Assembly (NCBI GenBank): GCA_965237445.1
Contig: OZ250142.1
Location: 2,666,001 to 2,730,000, forward strand
Length of the DNA stretch: 64,000 nt
From: G963668185 sp965237445
GTDB lineage: Bacteria; Chloroflexota; Dehalococcoidia; Lucifugimonadales; G963668185
Direction of reading: 5' to 3'
Part shown: positions 45,100-53,825 of the stretch, in pieces
Numbering within the stretch: position 1 is the first letter of the stretch
Layout: each line of letters opens with the position of its first letter
Translations under genes and position numbers: made by a program
The notes under the pieces: model-generated
What the model was told of the DNA's origin: nothing
Database searches by the model: none
The model's input: the letters and a program-made list of their open reading frames with translations, nothing else

Positions 45100-46185
45100 C
45101 TAACGGCAGTACCCAGTTAGAAGCATGTCGTCTCCGGCCGACTGCCACCGGAGGCGCTTCAGTTCAATGGCCTGCGCCATTTTAGCGGCCCCGCGTCCTC
45201 CGACGGGGCCGGGGGCAGATACCCCGCCTATTATCTTCGGGGCCACGAATGCCAGCACCTTGTCAACGAGTCCCATGTCGAAGAGGGTCCCCATCAGCGT
45301 TCCGCCACCCTCCACCAGCACAGAGGTCACGTCACGCTTTCCCAGAACATCGAGGAGAGCGTCCAGGTCCACTCTGCCGCCGGGTCCGGGCTGGCAGAGG
45401 AGTTCGGCACCGGCGGCGGCTAGCAACTCCCTGGTGCCGGACGGAGGTGAAGCCGTTGCCACGACGGTATGGCCGGGCTCTCGCAGGAGAGACGCGCTCG
45501 CGGGCGTTTGACCAGCGGAATCGACCACAACGCGCAACGGCTGGCGCTTCAACGAGCAGCCGTCCGAATCGCGTGCGGTGAGGCGAGGATCGTCGGCAAG
45601 CACGGTGCCGATGCCGACCATGATGGCGTCGCACTGCGCTCGAAGCTCGTGAACGTGGGCGCGGGCCACCGTGCCGGTCACCCATCGAGCGTCGCCGGAG
45701 CGCGCGGCAATCTTGCCGTCGGCGCTCATCGCGTACTTGGCTATGACGAACGGCCTTCCCTGCGTAACGTGCATAGCGTAAGCCTCGATTTGCTCTGTGG
45801 CCTCGGCCTCCATTTCGCCAGCGGTGACGGCGACGCCCGCGTTACGGAGGGCTTCGGCTCCCCTGCCGTCGACTCCTGGGTTCGGGTCGGTGACGGCGAA
45901 GTGCACGTGCGCAATGCCCGCGCGGATGATGGCATCCGTACAGGGCGGGGTACGGCCATGGAACTGGTGCGGCTCAAGAGTCGAGTAGAGGGCCGCGCCC
46001 TCAGCGAGGTTGCCAGCCTGATTTAGCGCGGCAACTTCAGCGTGATCGCCGCCCGGAGGACTCGTGTGTCCCTCACCGACGATGCGGCCGTCCCTAACGA
46101 CTACGGCTCCGACGGCGGGATTTGGGCTCACATTGCCCAGCGCGCGCCGGGCGAGATCCAGCGCACGGGCCATGTGAGCGGTCAC
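45100..46185 (-). CDS. ribD: Bifunctional riboflavin deaminase/reductase RibD, unusual zinc-site residue
   Basis: 361 residues from GTG 46185 (TAHMARALDLARRALGNVSP), with GAGG upstream. The deaminase domain has DHAEVAALNQAGN and the zinc segment STLEPHQFHGRTPPCTDAII; the reductase domain has FVIAKYAMSADGKIAARSGD, VLVEGGGTLMGTLF and APKIIGGVSAPGPVGG. In known RibD proteins the segment reads EPC...GRTPPC, both Cys binding zinc; here the first Cys is His (EPH). His might still bind zinc, but this departure is worth checking. It begins 10 bases after the dcd stop, suggesting co-transcription. Confidence 0.93.
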   Translation of the reverse strand: MTAHMARALDLARRALGNVSPNPAVGAVVVRDGRIVGEGHTSPPGGDHAEVAALNQAGNLAEGAALYSTLEPHQFHGRTPPCTDAIIRAGIAHVHFAVTDPNPGVDGRGAEALRNAGVAVTAGEMEAEATEQIEAYAMHVTQGRPFVIAKYAMSADGKIAARSGDARWVTGTVARAHVHELRAQCDAIMVGIGTVLADDPRLTARDSDGCSLKRQPLRVVVDSAGQTPASASLLREPGHTVVATASPPSGTRELLAAAGAELLCQPGPGGRVDLDALLDVLGKRDVTSVLVEGGGTLMGTLFDMGLVDKVLAFVAPKIIGGVSAPGPVGGRGAAKMAQAIELKRLRWQSAGDDMLLTGYCR

Positions 46186-46195
46186 AGTGGATGCC

Positions 46196-46798
46196 TCAGC
46201 CGGCGCCGGCCGATCTTTCGGGACCGTCCATGGGAAGCTGATAGTTGGCGTAGTATTTGCTTGCCACCGGTCCCTGGTCTCCACGGTACTTGCTTCCCAG
46301 CGACTTCTCGCCGTACGGCCTGTCGGCGTCGGTCGTGAGGCGTGAGAAGGAGATGTGGCCTATCTTCATGCCGTAGTAGAGGGTCACGCCCAGGATGCCG
46401 ACGTTGCTGAACTCCAGCGTAAGGCGGCCGCTCCAGCCGGGGTCGATGAAGCCGGCGGTCGAGTGGATCAGAAGGCCGTAGCGGGCGAGGGAGCTTTTGC
46501 CCTCGATGCGGGCCACCACGTTTGCGGGGATGGTGACGCTTTCGAGGGTGCTGCCGAGGGCGAACTGACCGGGGTGCAGCATGAAGGGCACGCCGTCGCT
46601 GATAATCACCTCATCGGTGATGTCCTCGGCGGGATGCATCACGTCGATGTGGGTCCTGCTGGTGTTGCGAAACACGAGGAACTTGCGGTCGAGGCGCACG
46701 TCCACGCTGGCAGGCTGGATGCATCCCTCACCGAGAGGGTCTATGACTATCCGGCCTTCGGCGAGTTCCTCTTTGATGGTGCGGTCGCTAAGTACCAA
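46196..46798 (-). CDS. dcd: dCTP deaminase
   Basis: 200 residues. MVLSDRTIKEELAEGRIVID, GCIQPASVDVRLDRKFLVF, ARIEGKSSLARYGLLIHSTA and GFIDPGWSGRLTLEFSNVG are the Dcd signatures, the catalytic Glu being in LTLEFSN. It makes dUTP from dCTP (or dUMP if bifunctional). It is the first gene of the rib cluster strand; its role in nucleotide supply is separate from riboflavin synthesis. Confidence 0.96.
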   Translation of the reverse strand: MVLSDRTIKEELAEGRIVIDPLGEGCIQPASVDVRLDRKFLVFRNTSRTHIDVMHPAEDITDEVIISDGVPFMLHPGQFALGSTLESVTIPANVVARIEGKSSLARYGLLIHSTAGFIDPGWSGRLTLEFSNVGILGVTLYYGMKIGHISFSRLTTDADRPYGEKSLGSKYRGDQGPVASKYYANYQLPMDGPERSAGAG

Positions 46799-47000
46799 AG
46801 CCTGCGATTCTCACTGGTGTTTGCCCTGTGATTGGACGGGCCTGCATGTTAGCAGCGGCCATCGATTTCACGCAATGAACTGAACCTGTGGGACGCGTTC
46901 AGACTTGGGGCGCCCTACCCTACCCTGGATACCGGCCCATCCGGCTGCGCTCAGGGCGGGCTTCGCTGAACGCTGTCGAAGGCGAGAAGGAGCGAAAAGT

Positions 47001-47123
47001 GTCACATTCCGTAACATTCTGTAACTTTCCATAGCTGAACGGCTTTGCGATGTGTTAAAGAATCGAGACTAATTGAATACTGATTGAATACAAAATGAGT
47101 CTGCGTGAGCAAAAATGTGACAC
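47001..47123. repeat. 123-bp element with three 10-bp phased repeats (copy B)
   Basis: GTCACATTCC-GTAACATTCT-GTAACTTTCC, then ATAGCTG, later GAATACAAAATGAG and the end AAAAATGTGACAC, matching copy A at 19138-19260 in length and landmarks. Its ends GTCACATT and AATGTGAC are inverted repeats. It lies 203 bases upstream of dcd. Confidence 0.6.
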
Positions 47124-47339
47124 TTCTCAATGCGCGGGCCCTGCAGATTTCTAAACGCGTCAGGCGCCGTGCAGCGGGTTGGTTGACGCCGGCTTGAGCG
47201 GGCAAAGTGGGGGCGCCCACGTAATTCTTGCCAGTGATGGCATGCACTGAGATTCATGCGCTCATGATAGCACGGTAGTTCGCGGCTAGCAAGTGGGGAG
47301 AGAAGCGAGCGGGATAATCGCTATCACACTCCCTCAAGA

Positions 47340-47700
47340 AGAGTTTGGTACAGGTGTACTGCATGCCCTTTTCACCTTCACCCCCTCGAGGGACTCTGGG
47401 CAGGCTCTAATCTTCTCCCATTTAGAGACCTTTGTATAGCCTCCTATCTGGTACGGGGAACCCCATCCCAGCCTTTCCCTGCAGACTGGGGAAGGGGCCG
47501 GAGAGCTTTGCCCATCACGGAATAGGCAGTTGTGTAAAGGTCTCCATCTGGGAGAGGGCATTACACAGTGGCAAACAGGCGGGAGAATCGCTATCCCATC
47601 CCCTCAAGAAGAGTTTTGCACAGTTGCACTCCTCCGCTTTCACCCTCACCCTAACCCTCTCCCATCGCAAGGGAGAGGGGATTATTGGGAAAGGGCCTCA
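47340..47700. repeat. Cluster of C-rich palindromic repeats
   Basis: It includes ACCCCATCCCAGCCTTTCCC with CAGACTGGGGAAGGGG at about 47459-47498 and CCTCACCCTAACCCTCTCCC with AAGGGAGAGGGGATT at about 47645-47685, plus two copies of CCCTCAAGAAGAGTTT (about 47331 and 47602). The same family occurs at 22020-22180, 26581 and 28247. Confidence 0.65.
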
Positions 47701-47767
47701 TTGTCAGTCTTCGAAAACGACTCTGCCTATCTTTTGATCTTGAGATCCGGGGATTGCTGCTGCGACG

Positions 47768-48611
47768 CTACTCGATGCTGAATGCGGCTTGAATTCTCAT
47801 GCTGACTTCGGTCTGGCCGCCGCTGATCTGGGTGGAGGTTTCCATGCTATCTTCGGCCATCGAGAAGGCCATTCCCCTCGCAAACTGTGCGGGCGCAGCA
47901 GTGCCGGCCGGAGCGGCCGATGAAGGTGAGCTTTCCGACGCTGACGCCGGCCAGCTCCGCCAGGTGGTCAGCCTTGGCAAGGGCGTCCGCAACGGCCGAC
48001 TCACGCAGGCCCTCCTCGTACTGCTCAACATCCTCTACGGAGAAACTGATCCCGCGTATCCGCGTCGCGTCGCCGCCCGCCTGCGCGGCATCGTCGATGA
48101 TCTGGCCGACCGTATCGAGGTCACGCACGGTCAACCTCGCGGAGTTGTTCACCTCGTAGCCGACCAGCACCTCTTTGCCGACGCGCTGGCCGTCTTCCTC
48201 GCTCTCGACCCAGTCGTACTGAGGCCGAATGCTGAATGAAGTTGTCCGGATATCATTGTCGGTCAGATCATGGGCCTTCACCGCGGCAATGATCGCGTCC
48301 ATTGCCTCTGCTCCCTGTGCGCGGGCCTCTGCCACTGTGTCGGCCCTGGCCGAGACGCCGATGTTGATGTACGACACGTCCGGTTCCACGCTAATGCTCG
48401 CCTCGCCAACCACCCAGATGCCGCCGGGTCCCGAGGACCCGCCGGAGGACGAGCCTTCGGACATCGTAGCCGTCGTCTGGGCGACGGGCTCCGCGCTCAC
48501 TTCAGCCGCATTCGACTGTGCTTCCGGTCCATCGGAGCCATTGGCGCACGCCACGCCCAATACCAGCAGCACCGGCAGAATCAACCCCGCAATCAACACC
48601 CTGTTCTTCAT
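47768..48611 (-). CDS. SIMPL-domain (DUF541) lipoprotein, frameshifted near C-terminus
   Basis: A secreted lipoprotein with signal MKNRVLIAGLILPVLLVLGV and lipobox VAC. The mature part has a Ser/Gly linker, then the SIMPL domain: SISVEPDVSYINIGVSARAD, IRTTSFSIRPQYDWVESEED, NNSARLTVRDLDTVGQIIDD and ADALAKADHLAELAGVSVGK. After a one-base shift near 47920 the C-terminus continues QFARGMAFSMAEDSMETSTQ and SGGQTEVSMRIQAAFSIE, the usual family end. The function of the family is unclear (envelope stress, oxidative stress). It lies downstream of the anti-sigma factor gene. Confidence 0.85.
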
Positions 48612-48719
48612 AGTGAGTCCTCCAATTCTTCTAGTTGTCTCTTCAAATTGACCGTCTCGTAATATAGACGCTGCGCCTGTCCGAGAAGTTCCATTGACGT
48701 CTCCATGCCGCCAGGACTT

Positions 48720-49994
48720 TCACCGGCGCTTCCTTCCGGCTGAGTATGCGGCGATCAACAGCAAGACGAGGACTGCCCCCACTCCCACCTCAATCTGCCA
48801 CAGAGGAAGCTCGACACGCCCATACAGCCCAACCTCGGCCGTGCCTTCATCCGGCTGCGGTCGTGCAACGGAAGGGGCCAGTCTCGCGCCGGCCATTTCC
48901 TCTTCCTCGATGACGGCTTCTTCGTCGACGACCGCTGCAGCGTCTGCCGTTAGAGCGGCTTCGGGTTGGTCTTGATCATCCGATGCATCTTCTTCGGACC
49001 CGGCATCACGGGCACTCACCTCTAATCCGGCCTCTTCTGCCTCATCGGCCATGTCTTCTTGAGCCAAAGCCATGACGGCAAGTTCTTCCGAGGCAAGCAT
49101 CTCTTCGGACTCTGCCTGGATCTCCGATGGCATCTCCATCTCCGCGGATTCTTCTTCAGCGACCTTTGCCAGTTCCAGTTCTTCCTCAACCTGCCCGTCA
49201 CTCGCCGCCTCTTCGACGACGACCGTTGTCACGTCCGCCGTTAGAGCGGCTTCAGGTTGGTCTTGATCATCCGATGCATCTTCTTCGGACCCGACATCAC
49301 GGGCACTCACCTCTAACGATGACAACTGGCTGGCCTCGTCTGACTCTTCAGCCATGTCGTCTTGAGCCAAAGCCATGACGGCAAACTCTTCCGGGGCAAG
49401 CATCTCTTCGGACTCTGCCTGCATCTCCGATGTCATCTCCATCTCCGCGGATTCTTCTTCAGCGACCTTTACCCGGGCCAGCTCTTCCTCAACCTGCTCG
49501 TCACTCGCCGTCTCTTCGCCAAAGGTGGTGAAAGATTCATAATCTGCGGCCATGTCTTCGGTCATCGGCTCATCGGCTTGCGATTCAAACATGTCATGAT
49601 CGGCAGCCATTGGAGCATCGGCGGAAGATTCGAACATGGCTTTATCGGCGCCTGACTGGACCAGCACCCCAGCAGCCTGCCCTGAGACGATGACGACCAA
49701 CAGGACGGCGCAGGCCGCAGCCGCGATGCCGGGAGCAAACAAGGCATAGGCAGGGCGACGAGCGGGAGCTTCCTGAGGCGCCAATGAGGACAGCACGTAC
49801 GTACGTCCCGGCGCCAGAACGGGGAGGCCGCTCATGAGCGAGGCAGTCTGCCGCAGCTCGTCGCGGTCTCGCGAGCAAGTGTCGCACCCTGGCAGGTGGC
49901 CTTCGACGACAATGCGTTCTTCACGCGTGACCTGCCCGTCGATGTAGCTCGAAAGGAGCGCTGCCACTCTCCTGTGTCTGAATAGTCCTAGCAT
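48720..49994 (-). CDS. Zinc-finger anti-sigma factor with duplicated acidic region
   Basis: 424 residues. The N-terminal ZAS motif is VVEGHLPGCDTCSRDRDELR (H-x3-C-x2-C). A membrane segment IAAAACAVLLVVIVSGQAAG follows at about 95-115. Then comes a long Glu/Asp/Ala/Ser-rich region made of two tandem copies of about 100 residues (VAEEESAEMEMTSEMQAESE versus VAEEESAEMEMPSEIQAESE), and a final membrane helix VGVGAVLVLLLIAAYSAG with RKRR. It starts about 60 bases after the ECF sigma gene and should hold that sigma inactive at the membrane. The acidic repeat is unlike normal anti-sigma factors. Confidence 0.88.
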   Translation of the reverse strand: MLGLFRHRRVAALLSSYIDGQVTREERIVVEGHLPGCDTCSRDRDELRQTASLMSGLPVLAPGRTYVLSSLAPQEAPARRPAYALFAPGIAAAACAVLLVVIVSGQAAGVLVQSGADKAMFESSADAPMAADHDMFESQADEPMTEDMAADYESFTTFGEETASDEQVEEELARVKVAEEESAEMEMTSEMQAESEEMLAPEEFAVMALAQDDMAEESDEASQLSSLEVSARDVGSEEDASDDQDQPEAALTADVTTVVVEEAASDGQVEEELELAKVAEEESAEMEMPSEIQAESEEMLASEELAVMALAQEDMADEAEEAGLEVSARDAGSEEDASDDQDQPEAALTADAAAVVDEEAVIEEEEMAGARLAPSVARPQPDEGTAEVGLYGRVELPLWQIEVGVGAVLVLLLIAAYSAGRKRR

Positions 49995-50056
49995 ATTGCT
50001 GTCTTGCTCACTCTTTTGACGTTAACGGCAACGAATTCGTTCCATTGCTTGACGCA

Positions 50057-50635
50057 TCAGCCGTCTTCCCCATTGCGGCGGCTCGAAGGAAGCAGGTCCG
50101 TGTGCTCTTTGAGGTAGGTGCGGGCGCGACGCCTGGCCCGGCTAAGCCGTGAGCGGATGGTGCCAACGGCCACGCCGGCAGCCCCGGCGGCCTCTTCATA
50201 GCTGAGTCCCTGAACATCGACGAGGACGAGCACGTTGCGTTGGTCCGGCGGCAGCGAGAGGATGGCGCTCTGCAGATGCGCGGCAAGCTCGCTACGTTCG
50301 GCGTGCTGCTCCGGCGACTCTTCTCCCGACGACCGCTCCATCGCCAGATCCAAGGACTGCTCGGCCCTGCGGCGCACTGAGCGAATCCAGTCGTAGGATG
50401 CGTTTGCGGCTATGCGGAGCAGCCAGGCCCGCAGCGATCCGCCCCGAAAGCGGCAGATGGAGCGGTATGCGGAAATGAACGTTTCCTGCGCCGCGTCGTC
50501 GGCCGCCGACCGGCTGCCCAGTATGCGCGCCGCCGTGTTGAAGACGAGCGACCTGTAGCGCTCCACGATCTCGTTGAACGCCTCAAGTTCGCCCGCCTTG
50601 CTTCTATCTACCAGCTCGGATTCGTCGAGTTGCAT
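50057..50635 (-). CDS. ECF-type RNA polymerase sigma factor
   Basis: 192 residues. Region 2: YRSLVFNTAARILGSRSAAD with DDAAQETFISAYRSICRFRG and LRAWLLRIAANASYDWIRSV. Region 4: LPPDQRNVLVLVDVQGLSYE with AAGAAGVAVGTIRSRLSRAR. It is co-directional with the zinc-finger anti-sigma gene downstream, a standard sigma/anti-sigma pair. The signal it answers is unknown. It is divergent from lepB. Confidence 0.95.
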   Translation of the reverse strand: MQLDESELVDRSKAGELEAFNEIVERYRSLVFNTAARILGSRSAADDAAQETFISAYRSICRFRGGSLRAWLLRIAANASYDWIRSVRRRAEQSLDLAMERSSGEESPEQHAERSELAAHLQSAILSLPPDQRNVLVLVDVQGLSYEEAAGAAGVAVGTIRSRLSRARRRARTYLKEHTDLLPSSRRNGEDG

Positions 50636-50775
50636 GGTTTACAGGCGGACCCACAGAAGGCCAACACCTGGACGTTCAATCTTAACCTACGAATGTATGA
50701 GTACCCTGCCCCGTTATAATGGGTTTCGATGGCAACTGTGCCTGTGGGCGGGCACTTCAGAGGCGCATAAGCACC

Positions 50776-51363
50776 ATGAGAATCTTAATCAGAGAACTTT
50801 CGGAGACTCTCCTTCTGTCTTTGATGATCTTCATTGGTCTCCAGTTCTCGGTCCAGAACTTCACCGTGGAAGGCAGCAGCATGTCCCCCATTCTGGAGGA
50901 GGGCCGATACGTCCTGGTGAACAAGCTGGCATACCTCCGTCTGCCTGGGGAGTTCCGTTCTTACATTCCGTTCATGGACGGTAGCGACGGGTCTGACATC
51001 GTCCCGTTTCACAAGCCCGAGCGCGGCGAGGTGATCATCTTCCGGTTTCCGAACGATCCATCGCGCGATTTCGTCAAGAGGGTCATTGGAGTGCCCGGCG
51101 ACGTTTTGGAGATTAAGGACGGGCGCCTCTACATAAACGGCGAGTACCGGGCAGAGCCCTACGTGACGAGGCCGGACAGGTCCGATATGCCGCCCGTTCT
51201 GGTGCCGGAGTGGTCTTACTTCGTGATGGGCGACAACAGGGGCCTCAGCAACGACTCACGCGACTGGGGGCCGGTGCCGCACGACAACCTGGTTGGCAGG
51301 GCCTGGTTCACGTACTGGCCGTTCGATGGTCTGTCCAGCTTCACGGACTGGGGCATCGAGTAA
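50776..51363 (+). CDS. lepB: Signal peptidase I
   Basis: 195 residues from ATG 50776. One N-terminal membrane helix (TLLLSLMIFIGLQFSVQNFT) precedes the catalytic Ser in VEGSSMSPILEEGRYVLVNK (Ser35) and the catalytic Lys in DFVKRVIGVPGDVLEIKDG (Lys101). The last box is YFVMGDNRGLSNDSRDWGPV. It cleaves signal peptides of exported proteins at the outer membrane face of the cytoplasmic membrane. Complete. Confidence 0.95.
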   Translation: MRILIRELSETLLLSLMIFIGLQFSVQNFTVEGSSMSPILEEGRYVLVNKLAYLRLPGEFRSYIPFMDGSDGSDIVPFHKPERGEVIIFRFPNDPSRDFVKRVIGVPGDVLEIKDGRLYINGEYRAEPYVTRPDRSDMPPVLVPEWSYFVMGDNRGLSNDSRDWGPVPHDNLVGRAWFTYWPFDGLSSFTDWGIE

Positions 51364-51465
51364 CCTTTTCCAACGTGCGGTTGAGACTCGACGGGGCCAC
51401 GCCCTCGGTGAAATCCGTCTTGTGCGCTGTACCTAGCGTCCGTAAAATCGAAGTCCCGCGCTTAT

Positions 51466-51540
51466 GGGCCGGTAGCTCAGTTCGGTCAGAGCATCGGACT
51501 TTTAATCCGAGTGTCCTGGGTTCGAATCCCAGCCGGCCCA
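51466..51540 (+). tRNA. tRNA-Lys (anticodon TTT)
   Basis: The acceptor GGGCCGG (51466-51472) pairs with CCGGCCC. The D-arm is TAGCTCAGTTCGGTCAGAGC, the anticodon arm CGGA-CTTTTAA-TCCG, and the T-arm CTGGG-TTCGAAT-CCCAG. The discriminator A is at 51540. CCA is not encoded (CAT follows), unlike the Glu and Gln tRNAs here. An accessory gene follows directly. Confidence 0.96.
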
Positions 51541-51600
51541 CATCTTGTAAAATGATCTAATGGCTCACTTAACTACATGAACACGAGGATTCACTAGACA

Positions 51601-53493
51601 TTGATTGACATCGACCTCGGTTTCCAGCTTCCTCCACCTTGGGATGCAGTGCCATTCCACACCGGACATATCGGTGAGATCAATTTTCTTGTAGGACCTA
51701 ACGGCAGTGGCAAATCTCAGTTTGCACAGAGCTTGCACGACGAGTTGCAACGTCAAGGATTGCGCCCACGTTTGCTGGGGACGGACCGACTGGCCGGTAT
51801 GGAGCGGATTCATGCGTTTGCCAACTTGTATTCTGATCCGTTTAGTCGAGGTCTGGACAAGAATCTATTCCAAGGCATAAAGGAAGCAGGAGGGTTAGGA
51901 GCCGGGATGGATGCCATTGTGCTGCTGAGTGAGCGAATGAACCTTCTCATCCAGGTCGAAGGCACACTAAGCCATCTGTTCAATAGAGAAGTCATCCTCG
52001 ACTGGGATTCTGGTCGACTTGTACCTAAAGCGAGACGCCGCGGAGATAACGCATTGTACAGGTTGGACCGAGAAGAGTGCCACGGAATCAAAGAATTGCT
52101 GGTGCTCTTAACCCACCTATACGACGACCGAACGCAAATTCTTATCATTGACGAACCAGAACTCAACCTGCACCCACAGTACCAAGCATTCTTTCTTGAA
52201 GAAGTTCGAAAGGTAGCAGGGAACCCCAAACAGGATGGAAATAAGAAAGCTCTTTTCCTAGTTACCCACTCCCCGTTCATTCTTGATTTGCGTTCCTTAG
52301 ACGATATGAGGTCAATCATTTCATTTGACCTTAAGTACACGAAGCCCAGGCAAATTTATGAGTTGCAAAGTTCTTGCACTGAAGCATTTGTTCGGCGCTT
52401 AAATGCACATCACAAGCAGCTGTTCTTCTCCGATAGCCCTGTCTTTGTCGAGGGGGTGCTAGATGCATGGATTGTCCAGGGCATGATTGAAGCTCTTGGC
52501 TCTTCACTATCTGGGGCGGGGAGTTGCGTAATTGATGTTAACGGTGTGGAGGAGGTCAACCAGTACTTGAAGCTTTCTCGAGGTCTAGGGAAGAATGCCC
52601 ATTTTCTCTATGACCTTGATGCCCTCTTTAGAGGAACACTTCGGCGCTCCATCAAACAAGATGAGTTGATTCAGAGCTCTCTGGTTAATGCCGGACTAGG
52701 AGATAGTATCGTCAGCTACTTTGGGCAACTACAACAAAAGGTGACCAAGTTAGCAGACAAACTACTCTCGTGCTCACTTCCGCCGCGACTTACTACGTTG
52801 AAGACTTATCTAGACAAATTGGGACCTCGTTGTCAATGGCAAGAGGAGCAACGTGATAGAGCGCGAGTAGCCGTGATGACAGCCATAAGTCAATACAGAG
52901 AAGACATTGTATCGAGAGCGTCGGAAATCGAGGTCACAGACATTGAAGCGCGACTAAGTAACATCCTTGAAGCTTTGGAAGAGAGAAATATCCACGTGTT
53001 GCCAGGAGGAACGCTAGAGAGATACTTGCCGCACTTTAGGGGCTCAGTATTTGATCCCACACCAGATCAAAAGCGCGAAGCCGTTCTCGCAGAATTAGAG
53101 ACCATGGCAATGATTACTGAGGAAGGGGTATTGGCGAAGCGCTACACGGATCTGTACAGGGCGATTCGGAGTTTCCCATCCAAGGATTCTGTCAATTTAG
53201 ACGTTGTGCTGCGTAGACGTCTCGCAACCTACATACACAGCCTTCAACAAACTGTTCTTGACTACCCTGATTGGAGTCAAGATAAAGTTCAGGACCGAAT
53301 GAACAGTATCCTTTCAGAATACGCAGATGTGTTTTCGATCCAGTGTTTTGGACAACAATCGGGAAATAGGTTTCAAGCCACTATAATGGTTGCAAATCTG
53401 CTGAACCAGGGCCCCAAGATTGTGGAGGTTAGCGACCATACTAACGCGGGCATGGGTGGTTTCGAACTGAAATCTGCCTGCGACCCATTTTAA
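51601..53493 (+). CDS. OLD-family ATP-dependent endonuclease (AAA ATPase + TOPRIM)
   Basis: 630 residues. Walker A is FLVGPNGSGKSQ (31-39 core), Walker B is ILIIDEPELNLHP (about 180-191), and the H-loop is LVTHSP. A TOPRIM nuclease domain follows: FFSDSPVFVEGVLDAWIVQG (metal Glu) and HFLYDLDALFRGT (metal Asp pair). OLD proteins are nucleases, and several are anti-phage. The gene begins with TTG about 60 bases after tRNA-Lys and is clearly less GC-rich than its neighbours with different codon use, as expected for a transferred island gene. No UvrD-like or other partner (as in Gabija) follows, so it may be a single-gene (class 1) OLD. Confidence 0.85.
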   Translation: MIDIDLGFQLPPPWDAVPFHTGHIGEINFLVGPNGSGKSQFAQSLHDELQRQGLRPRLLGTDRLAGMERIHAFANLYSDPFSRGLDKNLFQGIKEAGGLGAGMDAIVLLSERMNLLIQVEGTLSHLFNREVILDWDSGRLVPKARRRGDNALYRLDREECHGIKELLVLLTHLYDDRTQILIIDEPELNLHPQYQAFFLEEVRKVAGNPKQDGNKKALFLVTHSPFILDLRSLDDMRSIISFDLKYTKPRQIYELQSSCTEAFVRRLNAHHKQLFFSDSPVFVEGVLDAWIVQGMIEALGSSLSGAGSCVIDVNGVEEVNQYLKLSRGLGKNAHFLYDLDALFRGTLRRSIKQDELIQSSLVNAGLGDSIVSYFGQLQQKVTKLADKLLSCSLPPRLTTLKTYLDKLGPRCQWQEEQRDRARVAVMTAISQYREDIVSRASEIEVTDIEARLSNILEALEERNIHVLPGGTLERYLPHFRGSVFDPTPDQKREAVLAELETMAMITEEGVLAKRYTDLYRAIRSFPSKDSVNLDVVLRRRLATYIHSLQQTVLDYPDWSQDKVQDRMNSILSEYADVFSIQCFGQQSGNRFQATIMVANLLNQGPKIVEVSDHTNAGMGGFELKSACDPF

Positions 53494-53825
53494 ACCGTAC
53501 ACGCGTGCACATGTGCGCTACGCACTAAGGTGGCACTTTAAAGTTCACAGTGCGGTTCGCTCCGGCCCACCTCATTCTGTCTTCCACAACAACAATCATG
53601 ACTCCTTTGCCGCCTTTGAGGCTATTGCCCTAGTGGAACACTCGTAGAGCAATGTGGAGGGCCGAGCATAGTGAGCCCGTGCCAACTGAAGGGCGGAGCA
53701 CAGTTGATTTCTGGAATCTCTAAAACATGCCCTGTTCGAAGTAGTGATGCTCGTAGATGTCAGTTGTCGCATCGTCGATCTAGTTCCGCTATTGTAAGGC
53801 AATGCAGTCTGAATGCATCTCCCAG
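53494..53825. other. 332-bp region without a gene
   Basis: No supportable frame. The text GGTTCGCTCCGGCC at about 53555 recurs at about 57292. In both places it lies beyond the 3' end of an epimerase remnant, so the duplicated block is larger than the coding remnants. Confidence 0.5.

Larger units (their letters stand above)
46799..47767. other. 969-bp intergenic region of repeats
   Basis: No gene. It holds a degraded palindromic repeat at about 46950-46985, the second 123-bp phased element (47001-47123), and a block of C-rich palindromic repeats (47340-47700). No riboflavin (RFN) riboswitch-like conserved text was seen upstream of dcd/ribD. Confidence 0.6.

Noticed and set aside
46799..47000. 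FMN riboswitch upstream of dcd/ribD
   Set aside because: None of the conserved RFN-element blocks could be recognised in either strand near the cluster.
51601..53493. Gabija (GajA) system
   Set aside because: GajA is also OLD-like, but the required UvrD-like helicase GajB is not adjacent.
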